NCBI GenBank assembly: GCA_023935145.1 | Contig: CM043699.1 | Coordinates: 126,924,536-126,988,535 of the forward strand | Origin: Bretschneidera sinensis | Taxonomy: Eukaryota > Streptophyta > Magnoliopsida > Brassicales > Akaniaceae | Reading direction: 5' to 3' | DNA length: 64,000 bases | Part shown: one piece after another, positions 21,857-32,115 of the stretch | How positions within the stretch are numbered: position 1 is the stretch's first letter | Layout: the number at the start of each line of letters is the position of its first letter | Translations under genes and position numbers: made by a program | The notes under the pieces: model-generated | Told to the model about the DNA's origin: nothing | The model's input: only the letters and a program-made list of their open reading frames with translations | Database searches by the model: none

Positions 21857-22822
21857 TCAAAAATATTTTGGCAAGCTATTTTCACAAAGCATTGTTCTTG
21901 CAAATTCTTCTAGAACTCTATTTTTCCTCTCAACAACTCCATTTTGTTGAGGAGTTATAGGAGCCGAAAAGTTGTAATCAATTCCATTTTCATCGCAAAA
22001 TTTTGATAAACTTTGGTTTTCAAATTCTTTTCCATGATCACTTCTAACGCTTGAAATACAAATTTCTTTTTCATTTTGTACCTTTTTACAAAAGTTTTCA
22101 AATCTTTTGTAAGCTTCATCATTGTAAGCAATAAAGATAACAAAGGTATATCTTGAATAGTCATCAACAATAACAAGAGCATATTGATGGCCACCTAGAC
22201 TAATGGTACTTATTGGACCAAATAAGTCCATATTCAAAAGTTCCAATGGTTTAGTGGTTGAGACTACATTTTTTGATTTAAAGGAAATTCTAGTTTGTTT
22301 TCCCATTTGACAAGGATCACACACCTTGTCTTTTTGGAATTTGATTTTTGGAAGTCCAATGACTAAATATTTTCTTGAAATGATTTTAAGCAAATCTATA
22401 TTTATATGGCCAAGCCTTCTATGCCATAGCCATGGGTTTTCACTAAATGCGGGAAAATATTTGTCATTTTTCAAATCCAAAGATTTTAAATCAACTGTAT
22501 AGACATTTTCGTGTCTATGGCCAACAAACTTGATCTTGTTACTCTTGATGTCTATAACTAGACAATGAGAGATTTCAAATATGACTTTATTGCCTTTGTC
22601 GCATAGTTGACTAATACTCAGTAAATTTTGCTTAAGGCCTTGCACATATAATACATGATCAATGGTTGAGAAATCATTACCAACTTTTCCATGTCCGATG
22701 ATCTTTATCTTTATGTTATCTCCAATGGTGACATGTCCGCCATCTCTTAGAGTTAGCTTTTTGAATGCACTTCGATCACCAATCATGTACTTTGAGCATC
22801 CACTATCAAGGTACCAATAGTT
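21857..22822 (-). pseudogene. Sirevirus protease and integrase core
   Basis: At about 22800 the protease reads 'YLDSGCSKYMIGDRS', with the catalytic DSG preserved but a stop just upstream. The frame is then open for 309 codons. The integrase zinc domain has 'WHRRLGHIN' and 'CDPCQMGK' (HHCC). The catalytic core has 'LNMDLFGP' (first Asp), 'VRSDHGKEFEN' (second Asp) and 'TPQQNGVVERKNR' (Glu), so all three acidic residues are present. The core ends with a stop after 'ENSLPKYF'. This is the best-preserved pol domain in the element. Confidence 0.92.
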
Positions 22823-24630
22823 TCATTTTTCCTTGGTGTGGAGACATATCCACATCACACAAGGATACGTAATTGCACTCTTAAGTACCCAGAATTTCTT
22901 GGGTCCTTTGGGGTTAGTCCTAGAAAATATGGTTCCTTTAGGGACCCATACTTTCTTAACATTGTAAGGTGCTCTATATTTATAGACATGTTGATAAGGC
23001 ACAATCCTAGGATAATAGTTATTGAAATTTCTAGGATTTCTTAATTGTGCATGTCTATAGTTCCTTGGATAAGTATTCATATGATACATGTTTATGTTAT
23101 GAACATTGTGAACATGCATATCATTTCTAGGAGTTGTATGAAAGTGATTTCTAGGATGTGTACTTGCATTATAATGAACATATATATTGTTTCTAGGATA
23201 TACATGATGGTAATTCATAGGATGCGCATGTATAGTGTGCAAGTTATGAGTATACATATTATCTCTAGGATGCACATGATGGTTACTCCTAGGATGTTTG
23301 TGTGCATTTCTTGAATGATTGTTCCTAGCATTTGAATTTCTTGAGTGAGAATACATATATCCATGAGTATTTCTAGGATGCTTACCTTTAGTATATGCAT
23401 TAGAATTTACATTCGCATTTTTAGACTTATTAGCATATATTGAGGGAGTACTTTTGATCTTGCTAGTGGCCTTGGAAGTAGAGGCTTCATTCACACATGT
23501 TGCTTTCATGAATAAGGTCTCTTTTGATTTTTGCTTGCCTAATGGAGAATAACCCAACCTGGATTTTCCTCCACTTAATCTTTGGAAAGATAGCACTTCA
23601 TCTAGCTTTTCTTTTCCAAGCATAAGTCTTGATATAGTGCCATTCAATTCTATTATTTTCTTCTTTAAGTTTTCATTTTCATCTTTAAGAAAATCTTGAG
23701 AATAATTATAAAGCATGGAATATAGTTTTTCTTTTTCTTTCTTTAAGCCTTCCATCTCTTTAGAAAGAGATGATACCTCTTTTTTTAGGGTAGTATTCCT
23801 AGAATCGAATTTCTTCAATTCTTCATGCATTTCATTTATAATCTCTATTAATTCTTCACTACTACTAACAATGTTATTATTAGAAGGGGAAGAATTTGAT
23901 ACCTCATTTTCATTGTCGACTGCCATTAGACATAGGTTGGCAATCTCCTCGTATCCGACCTCATTGTTCGAGGATTCTTCTTCTTCGTCATCACTCGAAG
24001 TGGTTACAATCATAGCTTTCTTTTTTAAGCTCTTATATGGTTTTCTTGTCGCTGTACAATCAGCGTTGATGTGACTGGGCTTCTTGCAACCATAACACAC
24101 AAGCAGTTCTCTTTTTGAAGTGGGATCCTTTGTGTAAGGTTCCTTGCTCTTCTTCATGAACCTGTGAAACATTTTGGTGATTAGAGCCATCTCACCATCT
24201 TCTTCGCTGCTCTCTACCTCTTCTTTCATTTCTTCCTTTTTGTTGCTCGTAGAGGCTTTAAGAGTAATCACCTTTTTCTTTTTCTCATCATCATTGACAA
24301 CAGGATTCATTTCTTTCATCTCATATGTCAATAGTGATCCAAGAAGTGCTTTGACATCAAGTTTGTCGAGATCTTTGGTCACTGTGATGACTGTCTTCTT
24401 TGCTTTCCAAGTGGATGACAAAGACCTTAAGATCTTCCTCATTAGTTCAAATTCCTCAATGTTCCTACCAAGAAGCTTTAGGCTATTAACAATAGTGGTG
24501 AAACGTGAGTCCATTTGAAAAATTGTTTTGTTAGAAGACATTTTGAAAAATTCATACTCGAACACTAGCATATAGATTTTTGATTTTTTAACTTCGCTAG
24601 TTCCTTCATATGTAACTTGCAATTTGTCCC
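22823..24630 (-). pseudogene. Sirevirus gag, main part (coiled coil, zinc knuckle, His/Asn repeats)
   Basis: It is open for about 600 codons up to the Athila A insertion. The order is: a capsid-like UBN2 region ('SRFTTIVNSLKLLGR', 'LRSLSSTWKAKKTVI'), an acidic/Lys-rich linker, the zinc knuckle CYGCKKPSHINADC (CX2CX4HX4C, intact) near 24050-24095, and a Leu/Lys/Glu coiled coil at about 23590-23850. A final stretch (about 22950-23390) has irregular repeats of 'HPRN' and 'YPRNN' rich in His, Asn, Tyr and Arg. Sirevirus Gag proteins are known to contain coiled coils and to bind LC8-type dynein light chain; I did not find a clear LC8 motif here. The first ~110 codons are at 33460-33793. Confidence 0.9.
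24626..24630. repeat. Target site duplication GTCCC (left, element A)
   Basis: Identical to 33455-33459, directly outside the two ends of element A. Confidence 0.95.
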
Positions 24631-25969
24631 TGTTGTGCGAAAATATACCTAAATAAATAAGTAAATAATCGGACTAGTTATACTTGCAAGTGCACAAGGT
24701 CATCAGTGTAGTCTAGTGTGCGAAAGCAAGGTCATCTCCACAGGGATTGGTAAAGTTGCTTTTAGAATTAATTTCTCTAAAGTAAAAAGATGTAAATAAC
24801 ACTGAAGGGTGATTTGATAATAATAAAGACATAGGGCTTTGATATCCACCACTAGTCATACATTCCCGATTTTGTATAAGGTATCATTGCGCTAGCTTTA
24901 TTATGTATACCTACTGGTTGCCAACCTAAGGGCATGGTATCTACTTTTTAAGCTATTGATTTCCCTAAGCAACGAGTTAGGCATGCTATCTACTCTAACT
25001 CTTTTCTTCCTTAAGGGATTCAGCATAGTATCTGCTTGAGTTGTTCTTTAAGAAAACATAGGTACTGTGGAAATCGACAACCACATGAGACCTAGGGCAT
25101 GGTATCTACTCCCGGTTTCCCATGTTGATTAACCCGGGTATCCGGATAAGATGGTCCCTTGTTACTAATGTTAGACCTAGGACTCGGTCATCCAAATTGA
25201 TCTAACTAACACATCCATACCACATGCATATGTTGGCCTTACACATACATATGAGGAATTTAAATAAGCATAGGTGTTAATCAAGTAAAGTAACATAATA
25301 AACTATAGGCAAAGATTTAATCAATGAATAAAAATATGGGAATGCATAACTAGGGCTTCAATCGAGCCCTATAAGAGAGTTAGTTACACATACTAACTGA
25401 AGTAAACATTATAAATAAACTAAATATAAAGGAGAAGAATAAACCCGAGAGAAGAGGCGTCAATTCTCTCCCAAGCCCTCAACTCCAAGTAGAAGAAAAG
25501 AGAGAAGTGTTTTCTATCTAAGGTATCTGTTTTATGTGTGAGTTACAAGTGTATTTATAGGTCCTTGAGAAGTCCTAAGAGACCCATGAGTTCCTAAACC
25601 TTCCTAAAACGAAAAATCCTATACTTTCCAAAATAGGATTCTGCAGTTTACTGTTCACGCCCGTACATGTGCACTCTATTGCATGTGTCCTTGTGCTCGA
25701 TCATAGTGTGCGCTCGATCCTTCAAGTGTGCGCAAGATCACATGTGCGCTCGATCGCAGTGCATAGTGCGCTCGATCGCACTTTGTCCATAGAGTGCTTC
25801 AGGGCTTCTTGATTTCTTCCTTAACGTGCCAAAACTGCTTCTTTTTCTCCAAGACCCTATAAAAACATGTAAAACACACAAATGGAGTAAAAGAGACCAA
25901 ATTAACGTAATAAAGGACCTAACAAGTATAAATAAGGGGGCTTAAATATGTATGTTTAAGCGTCTATCA
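24631..25969 (-). repeat. 3' LTR of element A
   Basis: On the plus strand it starts TGTTGTGCG and ends CGTCTATCA; the sense start is TGATAGACGC. It carries the GATCGAGCGC array at 25680-25785 and a TATA box at 25552-25560, both minus sense. It is near-identical to 32116-33454. Confidence 0.95.
25552..25790 (-). promoter_or_regulatory. GATCG-type array and TATA box in the 3' LTR of A
   Basis: On the minus strand, four to five words of the type GCGATCGAGCGCAC lie at 25680-25785, then CTATAAATAC at 25551-25560, about 120 bp downstream. Confidence 0.6.
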
Positions 25970-25982
25970 CACCCCCAAACTT
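25970..25982 (-). other. Polypurine tract of element A
   Basis: The minus strand reads AAGTTTGGGGGTG immediately before the LTR start TGATAGACG. The same word stands before the LTRs at 55662 and 61274. Confidence 0.85.
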
Positions 25983-26510
25983 ACATATTGCTAGTCGCTT
26001 AGCAATACGGAATTTAAAAACTAAAACGAAAACATAGATAAATCCAATGTTCATAATGTTAATCAAAAATCTAGATTTAACACAAAACTATGATGCGCAT
26101 TCATGAGCAAGCTTAACAAGTGTAAACATATATCTGCAATGAATAAGAGTTTTGAACATAAATCATATTCATGAGGTATTTTAAGATATCACAAGTTTGA
26201 CTTTGGTGTGTGGTGACTAGCACATAGAAGATTGGGTTTCCAAGAAATTCAAACGTGTAGTGTTTCGATGACTCAAGATTCACCAAACTTCCTATTAGAG
26301 TCAACACATATGGCATAGACTTTTATTTGCGAGATTTTTGCCAAGTTAGTTCCCTTAAGCTTTCTTGATGACTCGTGTAACGAGTGTTTTGCCAATGACT
26401 CCCAAACCAGATGGTTTTAGGGCATTAGGTGTAGAGACACTCCTAAGGACTTACTAGTTCGAGTCAACAAGGCTACGAAACTAACTGGTTTTTATGCTAC
26501 TATTTAGAAT

Positions 26511-26666
26511 TTTCCACCTTTTGACGTGACACTCAATGTTTACTGAGGCAAGAGGGCCAGTTACTCAGCGAAAAATTCCTTTTTAATGATCACTTAAGAT
26601 TTTCCACCTTTTGACGTGACACTCAATGCTTACTGAGGCAAGAGGGCCAGTTACTCAGCGGAAGAT
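26511..26666 (-). repeat. Tandem pair of a foldable 64-nt block
   Basis: Two copies with a period of 90 bp. In sense orientation each runs from (T)TTCC.CTGAGTAACTGG to GTGTCACGTCAAAAGGTGGAAA, with arms TTTCCAC/GTGGAAA and ACTGAG/CTCAGT able to pair. In these copies the outer arm is partly mutated (TTCCGC, TTTCGC). Confidence 0.75.
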
Positions 26667-27061
26667 TTGTTTTTATTGATCATTAGGAGTATTTTTCTTT
26701 TTGAGCACTTAATTAATCTTTTTCTATTTTTATATGCCAAAATGTCAATCTAATAGGTCATCTAGTTCACAGTCAAGCAAAAGAAACATACCAATCCAAA
26801 TAACATGTCATACCCCACACAGTTATGTGCTAATGTGCTCGTGATAGTTCAAGTTAAACTTGTGAATTCTTAAATGCCAAAAGGGCAGTGATCTAGGTTC
26901 AAAACTTGTTTATTGACCTATATGTTCAAAGTGTTAAGCTCACTGATGAAGTCGAATCATAACATTTTGTTTAAATCACAAAAAAAAGTTTATTGGACAG
27001 AATGAAAATGTCAACAAAAATAAAAATATAGGACATAGTGTAGTGTGTGAATGTGTCCCCA

Positions 27062-27098
27062 TACCCCCAAACTTAAAATGCACATTGTCCCCAATGTG
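27062..27098 (-). other. Conserved hairpin followed by a tract-like AAGTTTGGGGGTA
   Basis: Minus strand: CACATTGGGGACAATGTG (7-bp stem, 4-nt loop) and, eight bases on, AAGTTTGGGGGTA, almost the same word as the polypurine tract, over 1 kb upstream of it. Confidence 0.75.
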
Positions 27099-27359
27099 TA
27101 AATAGCATGGAAAGATCTGACCTGGGAGATGGAGAGCTATATGGCTGGCATGGCTTGTAGCATGCCCTCAAACTTCGACTAGATGAACTAACACTGTCCT
27201 TGAAAAAGAAAGAAAAGTAAACATAAAATGGAAAACAAGTAATAATAACAAAATAATAAACAAGTAAACTATAAAATACTAATAACTATAAAAAGGATAT
27301 GCAGGGGGTGCCTCCCATGAGCGCTAAGTTTTACGTCTTCAGCCAGACGTGGTACTCTC

Positions 27360-28487
27360 TCACTGCTGATCATCAAGTGGTGCAGTCGGAGAGGTACCGG
27401 GTGCTGGAGGTAGGCGATCAAGTATGGCCTGCAGCATGGCCTCCTGGTGTGTAAATCGTGCCTCCAAACTGTCGATGCACTGATGTACAAGAGTGGTGGT
27501 GGCAGTGACCTCCCCTCGGAAGGAGGATAGCTCAGCTAAGAAGTGCTGGGACTCGGTGGGTCCCATATCTGAATGGTCCTCCTCCCGTACCGGGCTCATG
27601 ACCGGGGCCTCGGTCTCCATGTGATCCTCCTCTACTTGCTCAGCTACTGGAGCAGGAACTGGGGGGCCTTGTGGCATGTGTGATATGCTCTGTGTCCACT
27701 GAGCCCTCCGAAAGACAAGATGCTCTCGTACTGGCCCGTCACTGTGGGTCCCCTTAATCCCCTTCTTCTTGATGATGGAGGTGAGTAGGAACGGGAAAGG
27801 GAGGCCCCAAGCATTGGCCGTGGTAGTCTGACGGCCATGTACGTGATCCCAAAACTTATGTAGCTGGCTCCAAATGACAGACGGGATAGAGTACCAGTGG
27901 CCTCTATGGAAGGCATATAAAGTCTGGAGAAACTAGTCTCGCCGTTGTGTCTTGTACCCCAATAGACACACATTACGATGAGGGATCGTATCGATGAGCC
28001 ACAGTCTGGGAAGCAGCTTAGACCGGCTGGCCGCATTGTTATGCCTGTCAACATACTGGCTAGGACACATGTCCGTGATGATCTCAGCTAGGGCAAAAGA
28101 CTCCGGCTGCTCCTCTATATTAGTGTCCTCAGGAGGGGACTCATCGGTGCAATGAAGAGCAGCGACAATATCAGCATTAGTCACCTCGATGGGCGTGCCC
28201 CTAACTGAAGAGGTGAGGACTCCCGGTCTACTGCAGTCGAAAGATAAATACTCATAAAACTGGACTACGAGCTGGGAGTAGGCAGTGGAGCACACCGGCT
28301 TAAACAGCCTCTTCAACCCTCGGAGTCGGAATGCTTGGACGGCCCATTGCGTGGCGTCCATGTGCCGGAATATGTCATCGATGGCGAAAGTGATCTTGAA
28401 CAACAACTCTCGCTGCTCGATGCTAGGCCAGGATGAGGAGGCACGACTGCTGGATGCGCCAGACGTGGAAACAGACGGTCTAGACAT
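27360..28487 (-). pseudogene. Extra ORF of element A ('putative plant transposon protein' type), one stop
   Basis: A single reading frame of 376 codons runs from ATG at 28487 to TGA at 27360, interrupted only by TAG at 27933-27931. It starts with a Ser-rich tail ('MSRPSVSTSGASSSRASSS'). The central block has 'TPIEVTNADIVAALHC', 'MCPSQYVDRHNNAASRSKL' and 'LWLIDTIPHRNVCLLGYKT', then 'GHWYSIPSVIWSQLHKFWD' and 'WGLPFPFLLTSIIKKKG'. These resemble a domain widespread in plant genomes and annotated 'putative plant transposon protein'. The C-terminal 100 residues are acidic then helical ('SLEARFTHQEAMLQAIL'). Its function is unknown. It replaces RT and integrase in position. Confidence 0.8.
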
Positions 28488-28529
28488 GCTGGTGCTTAGC
28501 TTCTGCCTGATTTACGATCGATCTCACTG

Positions 28530-28640
28530 AGGTGCGCTCGATCGCACACTGTCTATGTGCGCGATCGCACGTGCCGTGCGCTCGATTGCACACTGTCTAT
28601 GTGCGCGATCGCACGTGCCGTGCGCTCGATCGCACACAGT
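28530..28640. repeat. Tandem GATCG repeat just ahead of the extra ORF
   Basis: Two and a half units of about 50 bp, each with TGCGCTCGAT(C/T)GCACA, 'ctgtctatg' and TGCGCGATCGCACGTGCCG. In sense orientation it lies 45-150 bp before the ATG of the extra ORF. Confidence 0.9.
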
Positions 28641-28990
28641 AAGGTATTTCTTCGAATAGGTGGTGTGCACCAAACAGAAAAGCTATGGTTTTCCAATGTA
28701 GAACTTGTTCCTAAGCCTCCTGCAACCAAATAACCACACACTCAAACACAAAATAATATGTATGTAAAATGAATTTCACAGTTTCTATTTAAAATTTGTG
28801 TGTGTGTGTAGAGTACCCTGTGCAATGTTTGATGGAATGTGAACAAGGAGGGGGGTAGACGGTGGTGATGGCGGAGTACGGTGGTGAGGGGAAAGTGGTG
28901 GCTGGGTGCGAGGTCGGGAGATGTGAGTAGGTTTGTGTGCGAGTGAGAGTGAGAGTGAGAGAGAATGTGCAGGGGGCGAGTGAATACGTG
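28641..28990 (-). other. C/T-rich leader-like stretch of element A
   Basis: In sense orientation the part 28800-29010 is rich in CACTCTCACTC-type words and poor in purines, like a plant 5' leader. The open frames here (28553-28741, 28742-29068) have simple composition and no recognisable domain, so I do not call them genes. Confidence 0.45.
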
Positions 28991-29155
28991 TGCAGAAAGT
29001 GAAGTGAGGGAGTGAGTGAATGTTTTCAAACTTATAATTGTTTCTGCCTTAAGTGTGCTCGATCGCACGTGGGGTGCGCTCGATTATGTTTTAAGGACAC
29101 ACTCGATCGCACTCTTGCGCTTGATCGCGCTGAAGGGTGCGATCGATCGCAAGTA
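28991..29155 (-). promoter_or_regulatory. Candidate internal promoter of element A
   Basis: In sense orientation: a cluster of GATCG words (GCGATCGATCGCAC, GCGATCAAGCGCA, GCGATCGAGTGTG and two more) at 29050-29155, then ATTATAAG at about 29030-29037, then the C/T-rich stretch. This repeats the LTR layout between protease and the extra ORF. The TATA match is imperfect. Confidence 0.45.
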
Positions 29156-29324
29156 TGGCATATAAGTACAAGTAAAAACTTACCTTAGCAAAAATAATGA
29201 ATAATTGAAACTACACAACCTTACCAATTGTTAGTGGCCTCAGTACCACTAACCTTACCAGAGGTGCTTGAGCTTAATAGGTGATCAAATTTTTACTTTG
29301 ATCAAGCACTCTCTTGCTACCATG

Positions 29325-30173
29325 CTAGTTGTTTGGAGGGAAGCACCTAGAGTCCACCTCTTGGAGCTCTAGTGCTTGTGTTTCAGTTGTATACTGTACT
29401 GATTCAAGTGCTGTTGATAGTGTCTTCATCTCCCATCTTGACATCTGGTCAACATAATAAGGAAAAGTAGTATGAGTAAGTGCAGGAGGTTTAATTTTTA
29501 GAGCACACTTACTTGAAGGTTTTGGTGTGTCCTTGAAAAGGTGCACGTCTTTAATCACATTATCCTCCTCCGGCCTAATGTCTACTATTGTGTTTTCATG
29601 GTAGGGGAGAGTCTCCAATGTAGTGGTGCGATGGACCTGAGAAGCTTTCTCAACAACACTTTGCATGAAATTCATATTAGAATTTTTATCATCATTACTG
29701 GTCGATTTTAATGTATTAAACATTTGAAATTGTATTTCCTCATCATTTACTCTCATTGTGATAATGCCCCGTTTTACACTAATTTTAGTGTCAGCAATTA
29801 TCATAAAGAGGCGTCCTAGGATGATGGGGAGAGGTAATGGCAAAGTACATTCTTCCATATCTAATACTATAAAATCAGCAGGTATAATGAATTTTCCTAC
29901 TCTTACCAACACGTCCTCAAGGATACCTCTTGGTCGTTTGATGCTTCGGTCAGCTAGTTGCAAAGTGACGGTGGTTGATTGAAGCTCCCCTAAACCTAGT
30001 GTCTCGTATACACTGTATGGTAACAGGTTGACACTCGCTCCTAGATCCAATAGTGCATGTTCGAACAGCTGGTCACCTAGCCTGCAAGGAATAGTAAAAC
30101 TACCCGGATCTTTTAGTTTAGGTGGTAATTTTCTTAAAAGCACAGCATTTACCTCTTCAGTTAAGGCTACCAT
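29325..30173 (-). pseudogene. Athila-like protease of element A
   Basis: Aspartic protease that processes Gag. The frame is open for 282 codons with 'LPPKLKDPGSFTIPCRLGD', then the active site LLDLGASVN at about 30047 (D-x-G as usual in Athila), 'LADRSIKRPRGILEDV' and the 'ILGR' flap partner 'LPLPIILGRLFM'. The tail past 'QFQMFNTLKS' is variable and ends at 29325 with a stop. After this point Athila elements normally continue into RT; here they do not. The same break is seen in both units of array B. Confidence 0.9.
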
Positions 30174-30182
30174 CTCATGCTC

Positions 30183-31848
30183 CTAGAACTTCCTTTTGTT
30201 AGTGCAATATTCTTTTAAAAATTTAGCATATGCAGAGATTTGTGTAATGGCATCTAACAAAGGAATATTAATCTCTACTTTCCGCAAGGTTTCAAAAATA
30301 TCAATTAGTTTATTGACTTTCTTCTGTTTTACTAACCTTTGCGGGAAGAGTGGAGCATTCACCTTCTCCGTCTCACTTACCCTTGATGTTGATGGTGTCT
30401 CTTTGGACGGTGCTGTAAGCTCATCGGACCCTATCACCTTGCCATTTTTCAGGGATATCACAGCGTTTAATTGTTGATGCCCCCCCCAGGGTTAGGTAGT
30501 GTTTGAGCTGGGAGCTCTCCTTGCTTTTTGCTACTGAGCTCTTTAGCTAATTGTCCCACTTGTACCTCTAGTCTTTGAATTGCTTGCTCACGTTCTGCAT
30601 TGGTTTGTTTTTGCTGAGTCATGAATTGTTCTTGTGATGTCACCAGTTATCTTACTAGACTTTCGAGGTCGTTCCTTTTTGGTTCGGAATTAGCAGGAGC
30701 AGTGGGCTGCTGATTTCGTTGTTGTCCTTGGTTGTTTTGATTGTTGCTCCGTGAGAAATTCGGGTGATTCTGCCATCCAAGGTTGTAGGTGTTTGCATAT
30801 GGGTTATTCTTTGGCGGATAGTTGTTAGGTCCCATATAATTCGCTTGCTCCGGATCTGCAGATAAAGGACAAGTATTAGTATTGTGATCATATTGAGAGC
30901 ATATTGCACATACCTGTAGTGGTGTAGCTGAGGTAGTCTGAGCAGCCATGGCTTTTACCAATAAATCTAGTTTCCTTTCCATTGCTACCATTTGAGGGGA
31001 AGATCCTCCATTCATATTTACCTCATACACTCCTTTACCTTTGGTTACATGCCTACCTTGAGAGGAGAATTGCTGGGTGTGCTCACTGAGGGTTTCAAAC
31101 AGTTCCATTGCCTCTTCGCTGCTTTTCTCCATAAGGACTCTCCACAACCTGAATTAACAATACATTTATTAGTATCATTTAAACCTTCATAGAATGCTTG
31201 TACTAGTTCATCTTGAGGTAGGTTGTGATGTGGGCATTTGAGTAGCAATTCATTGAAGTGTCCCCATGCTTCTAAGAAGAGGTCCCCATCCTTTTGTTGG
31301 AAGGACTGGATCTCCTTTCTCATTTGTCTTGTCTTTTGGGCTGGGAAGAACTTCCTCAAGAACTTGCTTGCCAACTCCTCCCAAGTGTGGATGGAAACTG
31401 CAGGCAAAGAATTATACCAAAGTTTAGCATTATCTTTCAAGGAAAAAAGGAATAGAATTAACCTTATTCCTTCTTAGTCTAGGCCTTGTATGTGCTGGAA
31501 CTTGCAAAGATCGAAAAATTCTCGGAGGTGTGAGTGTGGATCTTCATTAGGAGTTCCCCTAAAATGCGTCAAGGCATTCAAGATTTGCAGAGATATGTAA
31601 TAATTTCCCGTCGCCTCAGGTTGATTTGCGATGCATGATGGTTGATCTATGTTTAGAGGGATGAAGGATTGCTTCATTGGAACTCGTGCAGGTGGTTGCT
31701 GGTCTTCAAGATGTTCCGCCATTTGTGTTTCGTTCTTGACTTCTTCTTCGTTCTCCTCGAAGTTGTCCCTAAGCCTTTGTTGGATGGTCCGTTCAAGCTC
31801 GGGATCGAGGGAAAAGAATTCTGGATTTCGGGATCGAAGTCCGTGCAT
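30183..31848 (-). pseudogene. Athila-like gag of element A
   Basis: The start is set at 31848 (MHGLRSRN) because the matching ATG opens the gag of both B units; a frame extension to 31860 is not supported. Domains in order: an acidic N-terminal part, a capsid-type region ('LREFFDLCKFQHIQGLD', 'LKDNAKLWYNSLPAVSIHTW', 'LASKFLRKFFPAQKTRQMRKEI') and a zinc knuckle CAICSQYDHNTNTC (CX2CX4HX4C), then an Asn/Gln-rich tail and a 'NKLIDIFETLRKVEINIPLLDAI' linker to protease. Breaks: a stop at 31474, a frameshift near 31130, a stop at 30647, a frame change near 30480 and a stop just before protease. Confidence 0.9.
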
Positions 31849-31913
31849 AAAGCAGAACAACCAGTTTCAGTGCAGCAGTGCAACTCTGCTGCTCGGGTGC
31901 TCTCTGCCCTAAA

Positions 31914-31952
31914 TGCACTCGATCGCACAGGAGTTTGCGATCGATCGTAAAT
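31914..31952 (-). promoter_or_regulatory. GATCG motif pair in the gag leader of A
   Basis: Plus strand CACTCGATCGCACAGG and TTTGCGATCGATCGTAAA, about 65-105 bp before the gag ATG in sense orientation. The same place in both B units has equivalent words (51718-51760, 57226-57262). Confidence 0.5.
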
Positions 31953-32091
31953 ACCACAGAAAGTGCAAGTAGGGTTTTTGAAGTGCTTGAAAGAGAAAAC
32001 AACTTTGATTAAGTTTTGATAAAAGAAGGTAAAAAATAAAATAATAATAATGATAAAATGAAAGTAATCCTAAAAGGAACTTTTAGCGCAA

Positions 32092-32110
32092 TCCCCGGCA
32101 ACGGTGCCAA
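32092..32110 (-). other. Primer binding site of element A (Asp-tRNA type)
   Basis: Minus strand TTGGCACCGTTGCCGGGGA, close to the Asp-tRNA complement TGGCGCCG(T/C)TGCCGGGGA, six bases from the LTR. Typical for Athila. Confidence 0.88.
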
Positions 32111-32115
32111 AAACT

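Larger units (their letters stand above)
25983..27359 (-). other. 3' non-coding region of element A
   Basis: About 1.4 kb without an ORF, conserved with 54370-55648 and 59890-61260. It contains, in sense order, a short hairpin with the GGGAGGCACCCC block (27301-27350), a CACATTG hairpin with a tract-like AAGTTTGGGGGT (27062-27098), and two tandem copies of a foldable 64-nt block (26511-26575, 26601-26666). Confidence 0.8.

Noticed and set aside
23045..24518. Plus-strand ORFs (23045-23314, 23715-24074, 24174-24518)
   Set aside because: They lie opposite the Sirevirus gag and have its reverse-complement codon composition (Ser/Phe/Ile-rich); no domain.
28742..29068. Minus-strand ORF rich in His/Ser/Leu/Thr
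   Set aside because: Product of a CACTCT-rich leader; no conserved domain; kept as leader-like sequence.
31649..31950. Plus-strand ORFs over the start of gag of element A
   Set aside because: Mirror images of the gag frame; the minus frame has family motifs.
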